Below are positions 41,307 through 50,000 of a DNA stretch of 55,163 bases, one piece after another. Position 1 is the first letter of the stretch. Each line of letters begins with the position of its first letter. The translations under genes and the position numbers were made by a program. Source of the DNA: Perkinsus olseni (lineage: Eukaryota; Perkinsozoa; Perkinsida; Perkinsidae); the NCBI GenBank assembly GCA_013115135.1, contig JABANP010000351.1, forward strand, positions 1-55,163. Direction: 5' to 3'. The notes beneath the pieces are model-generated. The model made no database searches, was not told the DNA's origin, and saw only the letters and a program-made list of their open reading frames with translations.

Positions 41307-41378
41307 AGCCACTTGCCAGGATTGCACTGACGATTTTCTCACTACAAAGCGGACGCTCTACCACTAAGCTAAAGTAGC
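41307..41378 (-). pseudogene. tRNA-Thr-like, broken anticodon stem (array B unit 12)
   Basis: Loop TTTGTAG would give TGT, but three of five anticodon-stem pairs are lost. Confidence 0.55.
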
Positions 41379-41592
41379 TTACACTGTAACATGTCCGGAA
41401 ATTCCGGACCGGAAGCTGCAGGGCCAAATAGCCGTGGAAGCAAGATCTTGGCAGTGATCGACAACGGCTAGAATGAAATTCTGGGAGTAGGGGAATTTTT
41501 CGCTCCCGCACAACGAAGAAGGCGTGTTTTGTGTGATAAGCCACTGGAGCATCTTCCGCACAAACGAAGCTAGTGCAGGTATTCAAGCGATA

Positions 41593-42131
41593 CTACACCA
41601 TTTCCAGACCTACCTAGGTAAAACCTTAGACCAAATTAGTAAAACCCCAGAGCAATTTAGTTTCATGAAAGACCAATTTAGTAGAGCTCAACAAAGTCAC
41701 CAACAAGTATGGGGAAACTCACAATTTACAAGAAGTAAACCCTCGATATGCTACTGATCACAGGTTGAAGTTTAACCGTTGAACATTTGGATTGAGCCTC
41801 GGACTGGCATGCCTTCCATAGCTGAGCAACGAGGGTGTAATGTTTCGGCGTGATTGAAACACCCTATACAAAGTCGCATAGTCTCACGATATCCCACATC
41901 TCACGATACGGCAGGTGGTACCCTGACCTCGTTCTACCACCGCTACCGCCACTCATGGCCGGAGTCCCCAGACCGGAAAGGGGGCCGGTCAGAATGCGTC
42001 TCGCCACGAGACTCGCGTGCTGACTAAATTGCTTTGGGGTTTTACTAATTTGGTCTGGGCTTAATTATATTGCTCTGGAGTTCTACTAATTTGGGCTGGG
42101 GTTCTACTGAGTAGGTCTAGAAATGGTGTAG
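41593..42131. mobile_element. Inverted-repeat element, 539 bp, unit B copy
   Basis: Same ends and length as 35159-35697. Confidence 0.65.
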
Positions 42132-42239
42132 ACCAGGTCATGGAGCTATGATCTAGCGTCCGGCGAGCTTCGCCGCACTCTGCTCGTCCCCAATCCCTCG
42201 CCGGACTTAAGGCGGAGTTAAGCCACCTTAGGTTCCTGA

Positions 42240-42656
42240 ACGAATACTGAAGTAAATGCATTAGGTGTTTTACAAGTCGACTATCCAAGGAACATAGTTC
42301 CTGGAGTAACTGAGTGGCAAGGGCAGGGACAGTTACTAGCTTCCGCAGCTGTAACAGCACAGTTCGACGAATTAGCTGAGCTAGTAGTTATCAGGGCCCG
42401 AGAGTCTTGCCACAGGTACGACATTGAGGATGCTATCCACAACCCTCAGCGTCGCTATGAGGCAAACATGGCGGAGGCTGCAGTCGGTTGTTCGCTCGAA
42501 GGAAGTTCACTCCCGAGTGAGACTACTCGTTTGCATGGCAAGTACGCATGCACTGCATGTCCTCATTTTTGTCGCCACCTAGCTCTACTAACCTGCCGGA
42601 GAGAACGCAGTCATCCCCATATGAGTCAAGAGTCAGGAGAGGGTCGTGGGGCTTAA
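42240..42656 (+). CDS. Unrecognised ORF, intact (unit B copy, 138 codons open)
   Basis: Homologue of 35810-36151 with the full frame: QVDYPRNIVPGVTEW, RARESCHRYDIEDAIHNPQ, then a Cys/His-rich end (YACTACPHFCRHLALLTC, RSHPHMSQ). The C-x2-C-x3-C plus later His residues could bind zinc. No ATG near the 5' end, so either an exon or a decayed element ORF. Confidence 0.4.
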   Translation, partial: TNTEVNALGVLQVDYPRNIVPGVTEWQGQGQLLASAAVTAQFDELAELVVIRARESCHRYDIEDAIHNPQRRYEANMAEAAVGCSLEGSSLPSETTRLHGKYACTACPHFCRHLALLTCRRERSHPHMSQESGEGRGA

Positions 42657-42848
42657 TAGTGTTATTCCATTTTGATCACACACTAGCGGTACTGTGGCAG
42701 GAACACTCTACCTGTCTCAGCATGATACGTTGCTCAAGAGGGACGGCCAAAATGGGACATCTCGGCGTGCAGACTGAGAGCTAAGCTAACAACAGCATTC
42801 AGAAAGTTGATTCAAGCAGCCCCGACGCTATCACGAAGCATCCCGTCC

Positions 42849-43500
42849 ATGTACATCATCGCCCAGATTATGAGCCTTATTTGCCTTTGTGGCGCAATCC
42901 TCGACAACAAGATCGAGTCTCCCGACGGATATTCGTAAGCGAAACTTGTCGCTCTATTAAGAACATCCATTGCGTCTGCTGTCCAGGAGAAGCAAAGCTC
43001 AGCTAAGTATGGTGTCCGTGAATGCAAGTTCAGCGGAGCTCACTAAGGGTAGGCAGATGCTCGAAGACGATTTATCCAGCATTTCTGTGGCTCAGGAGGG
43101 AATACCTACGAGAAGCCGACGGGAGGAAAATGTTACGTGAAAGGTTCTGACATACTGGGATGTTCTTGCAGCACTGACCAGGCTGTCGCTATCACAGTGA
43201 GTGCAGCAACATGCTCGATCTTCTCAAACCATTGGTCCGTCCAACTCAGAGCGGTGGCACGGTTGTGGCCGTCGTGTGCACACAGTCGTGCGGAAGCGGG
43301 TGTCCTAAGCCACCCCGCGGGGCGGCAGAGTGTCTCTTCGGGGTCTGCTTTATTAGATGCGAGTATGACGAGGTGAGCCAGCCGTAGCTCTCCCACCGCT
43401 GCCCAGTTCCACGTATTCTCAGGACTGCCCGGCCTCTGGTGTCTGCGAAGATTTCGGGTCATATGGGTCCCAGGGGTTCGGCTGCATGTTTGAGCAGTAG
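42849..43500 (+). CDS. YEKP-family 12-Cys secreted protein, copy B2 (about 138 aa)
   Basis: Exons 42849-42934, about 43067-43196, 43250-43372, 43423-43500, at the A2 positions plus 6431 through exon 3. Leader and the first three exons are nearly identical to A2 (K to E once in RCKYDE). Exon 4 differs more: DCPASGVC, GSYGSQGFGCMFEQ-stop. This contrast suggests faster change of the last exon or gene conversion of the first three. Confidence 0.7.
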
Positions 43501-44530
43501 CACAGCTGCTACTACAGCAACTCTACAGGAGAGAGGTCGAGTCTTCATGTACCAGACCATGCTCAGCTTAGCATCCCTCCGTATGCGAGCCCCGGGCATC
43601 TCTTGGTAAAGAGGCGAGTATTCGATTCGATCAACAACTCTTTAGTCCGTACCATATATCATTCATTACGATATTATCAATCTCATCCCAGCTGAGTCAT
43701 CTCGTTTTTTCTCACCCGATTACTCCACTCTAGGAGCAGATTCTGCTCAGCAGGAGCTCGTGTGGAGTCTCTTTCTACTTTGTTCTCAAGCGGAGATGGA
43801 AGGCGCAGTCAAGTTTCACATCAGCAGAGGTATCACGCAGGGGCAACTTTCAACATCACGCAGTTCAACTTTTCTCTGCTAGCGATGTTATAGCTGATGT
43901 TCATCGCTGGAATTTGTTTTCAAACGTTGCTCACATTGAATCGCGAATGTGTCGACCAGTTTCTGACTTCACTCTCTATTCGCCAGATGAAGTGTGCGTC
44001 AAGTTGGTCGGTATCATATCGCGCTTGAGGTATCTCGAGATTGGCCTTTGCGTTCGGCCCAGTGACAGTAGAATGCGCAATCCTTGTGCCATTCATTGAC
44101 TCCCGGATTCAGTTCACTGAACTGAGTTTAAGTGAATCAGTTGCGCGAGACGCAATCTTTGCCCGAAGCATGAAGCTTGTCTGCTGAAAAGAACGAACAA
44201 GTTGGCTCACGAGGAGAGCCGGACCGTCTCAGACCGTTTATTGGTGCCTTACTGAATGCGCGTGATAGCAGTGCACGTGGCACGTACTAGGTACTTACCA
44301 TTTGTACTCTTGTCCCCATCCTGATGAGCTGACAGCTCGACTAACTTCAACGAATTTCCGCTACCCCTGGAATAAGTACTTCAATACGGAGCAAATACAA
44401 CGGGCCCGGATAGATCTCTCAAACTTCTGGAGCTTGGAGAGTTCATGCCCGTCCTGATAGCAGAATGACTCTGGTCTACATTGTAGACTCTACAATCATA
44501 TGGAGCCGGGTACGTAGTAGGTGGTACGTA
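43501..44530. other. Tail of unit B without recognised gene
   Basis: Counterpart of 37070-38110. No coding exon supported. Confidence 0.4.
44474..44495. repeat. 22-base palindromic footprint, word gtctacaa, unit B only
   Basis: Perfect. Unit A reads tctcca once (38093-38098) and is 14 bases shorter. Confidence 0.9.
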
Positions 44531-44776
44531 CCTTGGGACCCAAAACGAGTCTCGAATTGAGACTCTTAATGTGTTTTGTTTGATCACTCGGATCCTTCTT
44601 GCACACAGAAATCTTCGGCTTCGTCAAGAAGACTTACGCAGTGACACTAGCCTACAGTAAAATCCGTCCTGCGGCAAGACGAATGGGCCCGATGGGCCGA
44701 TGGTCGATGGGGCCCATCGAATGATCCATAGTATGGATCCCATACTGCAAGACTCACGGAGCAGCTGCGAAGCTCC

Positions 44777-44798
44777 TATCTCATTGAGATAATCTCAA
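44777..44798. repeat. 22-base palindromic footprint, word tatctcaa
   Basis: Perfect structure. Confidence 0.75.
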
Positions 44799-44869
44799 TA
44801 TCCGCATTCCGTAGTGGTAACCTCAGGAGGGCTCCGCGACTGAAGCACTGGATGTTCACAGGTCCATTC

Positions 44870-44891
44870 TTCTCAAATTGAGAATCTCAAT
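44870..44891. repeat. 22-base palindromic footprint, word ttctcaat
   Basis: Perfect structure; the word fits nTnnnnAn. Confidence 0.75.
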
Positions 44892-45049
44892 CGATCGGTC
44901 GAAACGCATAAGACCATATCCATTCCGAAGCTCAGCGGCTGAGCCTCAGCATCACGCACTACAGAGACTCCTCTAATCTTTCCGCTCATACGGCCTTTTT
45001 TCTATTTTCTTAAATCACACGGCCCCGGTTCCCAGTGAACATCACTTTT

Positions 45050-45071
45050 GGCTAGGACCTAGCCGCTAGGT
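45050..45071. repeat. 22-base palindromic footprint, word ggctaggt
   Basis: Perfect structure. Confidence 0.75.
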
Positions 45072-45270
45072 GCGTGTTCTCCGCTGTCTTTTCGCGGTGA
45101 AGATCTACGTGCTTCGTGGCTTCCCATGAATTCCAGTATTAGGTACCGAGTAAGAACGCGAGGAGGGTGGGGCGGTCCCGCATCAAGGATCCTGGCGAGC
45201 ATAATTGGATAACAGCAGCGTGACAGCGAATAATCTCACGAGGACCTACACAGCAAACACTCTCCTGAAG

Positions 45271-45292
45271 TCCTATAATATAGGACCTATAT
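45271..45292. repeat. 22-base palindromic footprint, word tcctatat
   Basis: Perfect structure. Confidence 0.75.
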
Positions 45293-45544
45293 ACAGAATA
45301 ACATTATGCAAGTGGTTAAAAATCGTGTTCTGTCGTGGCGTGAAGGGCTCCCAGAGGCTTCGCGGTCCACCGTAGTTTAATATTACCACGGGGCTGATCG
45401 TAGCCGCCAGCATGAGCGCAGCGCTCGAATGTCGTCCTCGGGCAATTGTCTACCCGAACTTCATCTCACTTACGCTGAAGATGGCCCCGCTCGGCTATGA
45501 AGCGGAGATTTTGGTAGCCGCTGGATTTCTCTACTGCGAAATCT

Positions 45545-45581
45545 CCAGAGGTGTGCTGAAGTATCTTCAGCACACCTCTGG
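45545..45581. repeat. Perfect 17+3+17 hairpin
   Basis: ccagaggtgtgctgaag, loop tat, exact reverse complement. Same geometry as the hairpin at 20044-20080. Confidence 0.85.
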
Positions 45582-47077
45582 GCCTTGGGGGGAGGTGCTC
45601 TGACTTCTTCGTGGCCTTATGGGGTTGTAAATACACGAAGGCAGCCGAACCTGTTAAGCCGAATAAGTCTTGAACACCGAATTCAGGGAGTCAGGGCTCA
45701 CTGAATACTAGTGACTCCCTAGTACTCAGTGAGTCCTTGGTGCACTCTTTCACGCGGCCTAAGTGAGCAGGGGATCAAGCTGTTCAAGTCAAACAAGAGT
45801 GAGCGTAGAAAGCCAAACTCTTGTACAAATACCAGTCACCGACTGGTGTCATGGTGTTAGCAATGACGCACAATAACACCACTTCTTATTTAGTTCAGAG
45901 ACATTTCCGAAGATTCGTCGTTTCCAGCGTAACGCTGGCAGCGACACGCTTAGTCTGAACATCACGCCCTCGTGACTCCACTACGAACGGTTAGCTCAGA
46001 TCGAGCCTTACTCCGTTTGGTATGCAAATAAATTTATTTAAGTTCTGCAAACTTAGCTAGGTAGTTTTCCTGTTGGGAAAATACCGACAAAGCGTGTCGG
46101 TAAAAGTGGTCCGGTCGTGTTCAGAGTGGTTTAGTGACTAAACTTTAGTCCGATCACTCGGCTCCGTGAGTCTTGAGCGGTACTTTATCTGATAAGCGAA
46201 CGCCGAAGCTCATCGGAAGTCGACCGTGGGACACGAACACGGAAGTCAAAGCTCACGAGCAAGGTCACTCAATTTGGGAGTTTTCGAAGATACTCAAGTA
46301 CTTCTCGTATTGCGATAACCACTAATAACACAACTCGGGATGCATGGTATGCATTGCATACCAACAATAACAGTACCAACAATGCCAACGATGATGTAGT
46401 AGTGGATGTAGACATCAAAGATCACTAGTTGAGACCACTAGTATTGGAGTTCTTCTCAGCAGCTAATCCCCCCACTGAGCGGTAAAGAGGTTTCCATCCA
46501 ACCTGTATACGACAATCAAACGCAACAAATTGAGTCTTGTCAAGTAGTATACTAACCCGGATTCAACAACGACCAATGACCGACCTTCCGCTACTGTTAC
46601 AATGTTACTTGGCTGCAGCGAGGGCTGGACAAGGCGAACCCAGCCGAAAAACAACAACAATGATAACTATGAATAACGACTAGTTGGCCGTGCGAGAACA
46701 TCAGTAGTCACCGCTGGCCAACTTTCGACAGAACTGGGATGCCACTACCAGCAGCAACAGTAACATCAATAACACAGAATCTTCGCTGCTGCTACTCACA
46801 CTAGACTTCTTATACAAACATAAAACAGTACGGTACGTGTCTGGTCAGAAAACTTGCAAAGCCAATACCATCAAGCGGCGTGTAAAATGTTGCAAATGGC
46901 GAGGAGCTCGAGGACACAGTCACCGTTCAGTTTCCCTGAGGGACTCTTCCAAGCTGCCCACCGACCTCTCAGCGATGGTCGACATAGGCCTGCAGGAAAC
47001 AGTCGACTACGCATTGACTCATCACCATTCATGGTTCAAAAATCTCGGGATTTTCACCCAAAAATTTTCTTGCTAGC

Positions 47078-50000
47078 CTACTTATCGAACGCATCCTCAG
47101 GCCCTTCCTTGGCTTGTTGATGCTGCCAAGAAGCATCCTCTCCGACGTTGATGGAAGAGCCGTCAAGCCCATACTCGCCCCCTTCGTTGCACTCTGTGCC
47201 ACCCAGTAGGAGCTCGTATCTGTGGGCAATAATGGTCCGAGGGAAACTACCCAGAAGAGAATAAACTGGAAAATGCCGAAGCGAACAGAAACAAAAAAAA
47301 TGTTGAGATTTTTTTCGCCCCATTGAGAGAGAATTGTTGCATTCGACACGAAGCGTTTATGCCACAGGAAAGCGCAGCTCCAATAACGGTCGTTAAAATG
47401 AGAGGAAATGCTGAGCGAAAACCTCCGCAAATGTGGGATATTCACGCACGATTATCCCCAACTATCCCTAGCTAACCTTACTGTCCCAATCCAATGCAGT
47501 TGAATAGATAGCCCGGACGCCGGTCACCCTGGTTCGCCTCTTCCCCTTGGGAACCCCCAACGGCGGCATCTCCGGTGGAATCCAGCTCGGCGGCAGCGAG
47601 GAGATTCATTTTGATATTCTCCGTCACTTCGTATCTGTCCGTCGGAAGAGAATCCCAGAGAAGGGATGGGAGAAATTCTGTGATTAAATTCCAGCAAAAA
47701 AACGGTACGACATGTTTTCTACTCTTGCTGGAACCATTGAAATGACCAAAGGAAATTCTCACTTCTTAAATGTGTTACAGCCACTCATGAAAAAATCTGC
47801 GGATTTTTTTCCGAAAAAAATTCTTTTTCCAGCTCACCTGAGCGGCATGTTATCCCGAGCGTAGTGCATCGGGTCCCTCTCCAGAACCGCCAAGACGTGC
47901 CGAGCTGCCACTCCTCGCCCGTCCCGGCTCACCACGTCACCAGAATTTACTCGAATCTTGAGAAAAAGAAGATCCGATTCAGCGAAGCAGAAAAGACACC
48001 GAGCTCTATATCGCATCACCCGAGTTCAATCCCGCCCGTTGTCGCAGAAATTATTGAACGTCCCTTCGATGAGGGCAATTCATGTAACCAATTCACGTTT
48101 CAACTGAGTATCTTTGCCTCGGTAATTCCACGCCAGAATTTCGGAATTTTGGTCATGAACAACAACTGCGTATGAACCGCAGAATACTAGGAAAATATCA
48201 GCAAACAAAGATATCTTAAGCGTCCGTGGAGCACTATGGTCAACCTAAGATACCCATGCTACTACCTGCATATGCAACGTTGAGTACTGCGTCCGGACCG
48301 GATAATGGAACCCCATGCTCAGCTTCGCTCCGCTAACAAAATTTTCTCCCAGAAGATCCGTCAAAAACTGTTGACATTCGGCCAGCAAGTGCCGCAGCAT
48401 CTCCACATGAGTGGGGGAATCCAAATCTCGATAGGTATGAAGATATCTGATTTGCGCACAGCGAAGATTTTATCTGTCTCCGGCCAGGACTCGATACAGA
48501 AAGTCAACTCGATACCACACCATTCGCAACTCTTCCCGTACTACTCTTCCTCACACGGCTTAGGGACATCGCTGAACCGGAAATCCCCGGGCGAGCCCAT
48601 CGGTGTGTGGAGGTCCTCGAATGAATTAACGTCGGCAAACTGATAGGAAAATCGTAAAAATAATAAATGAATCGCCACAGACGCACCTCGTAACCCCCTG
48701 AGTGGCCTGACAAACCCCTGGTACCTAGAAAGAGAATCTTTCATTAACGACTGCTCGCCACGAAATTCCAATCTTACTAAGATTATCTTAGTATACGCAA
48801 AATATTTGTCACAACTTAGAAGAAGTATCTTCCTGTCAAGCGCGGGTTCCATGAAGCCGAAAGATACTACCACAATCATCTCCATAATCCTCCCTTCTTC
48901 CTTCGCTGAGCGTTCGGCCGACCCACTCCTCGACGAAGTGCCACAGACTCTCGGGAATCCACCAGACAACAAAACGAAACGACGCTGAGCCGAAACCTGA
49001 TCATGACGGGAATATATTTTCCCGATTTCCGCCGAAATTTCCGAAAAAAACGAAATAGCAATTATTTTCGAAAAAATACCCTGTAAATTTTCACTGAAAT
49101 ATCCCACTTGGTCAATCGCTACTGGAGGCATTTCCTCGGAAGAAAACAGCAAAAATTTCACCGAAAAATTTCCAGAAAATTGTGAAAAAGTGAAATTTTC
49201 CTCAAAACAAATCAGACCGCATCAACAAATGCCAGCAGCTCATTTTCCTTTTAGAAAAAAGCACACGGTTTCCAGCCGTATCACCCTCACGCGCCACGAA
49301 ATTCCCAACCCCTCCCAGAATCACTACCTCTTCCTCGCCGTAAATTTTTAGCAAGAGCAGCAACAATCGTCGGGTCTTCATGAAATTTTGGATTCGGTAT
49401 CAAAATGAATCCGCCAGTGTGTAGATGAGACGCCCGGATAAGTCTACCAACCCCCTCCTCGATGCTACTACGAGCGTATCTAAATATCCGTCAATTGCAA
49501 GGATCGACCTAAGATTCCCTTCTTTATTACGTTGAGGTTCCCATGACCAATCCCATCACGACATTTGAAATCGGATGCCGCTGATAAAACGGTTTTAACA
49601 CTAATTGGTGGAACATGGGAGCTTGGTAGACATGATATCTGAATAATCGGAATAATTCACGCACGATTATACCCCTTGTTCGGGCAGAAGTTTGTTACTT
49701 GTAGGAAAAACTACTCTTAGAGATATTTCCCACCTTTCGAGATTTATTCGGAAATTTTCGAAAAATTTCCGGAAAATTTCCGGAAAATTCCCGGCCGGTT
49801 TCCATAAAATCCGACAAACACAAATTCGGCAACCGACACAGTCCCATTACGTAGTGACACGCCCAAAAATCTTTTTCCGAGAGATCACCGAAATTTTCAG
49901 CAAAATCAAGGAAAAACCTATTTTTTCCTAATTTCCCCTTCTCGAGATCGATTTCAAAAATCACGAAAACAGCAAAAAAAGCGTAAACCTCCACCCACTC

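Larger units (their letters stand above)
38143..44530 (+). repeat. Tandem duplication unit B (6.4 kb)
   Basis: Directly follows unit A. Divergence is low in the ORF and second YEKP gene and higher in the first YEKP gene and tails. Confidence 0.93.
44531..47077. other. Intergenic region, repeat-rich on its left half
   Basis: No gene supported. Perfect footprints at 44777, 44870, 45050 and 45271, near-perfect ones at 44930-44951 and about 46340-46361, and a perfect 17+3+17 hairpin at 45545-45581. From about 46.4 kb rightwards such signatures stop. AAC/CAA-rich sequence at 46360-46800. Confidence 0.45.

Noticed and set aside
33266..41378. CRISPR-like regular array
   Set aside because: Repeats are 72-base tRNA folds and the spacers are also near-identical; the genome context is eukaryotic with spliced genes.
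2855..45292. Explaining the 22-base scars as Rho-independent terminators or attenuators
   Set aside because: They are not placed after genes, lack T-runs, have 1-base loops and come with a third repeat; duplicated copies show they are insertions.
2855..45292. Explaining the scars purely as replication template switching
   Set aside because: Possible in principle, but it does not predict a constant 8-base unit and a one-base offset on both sides; retained as the main alternative to test.
46837..47120. Plus-strand ORFs at 46.8-47.1 kb
   Set aside because: Low-complexity surroundings and overlap with better minus-strand exons.
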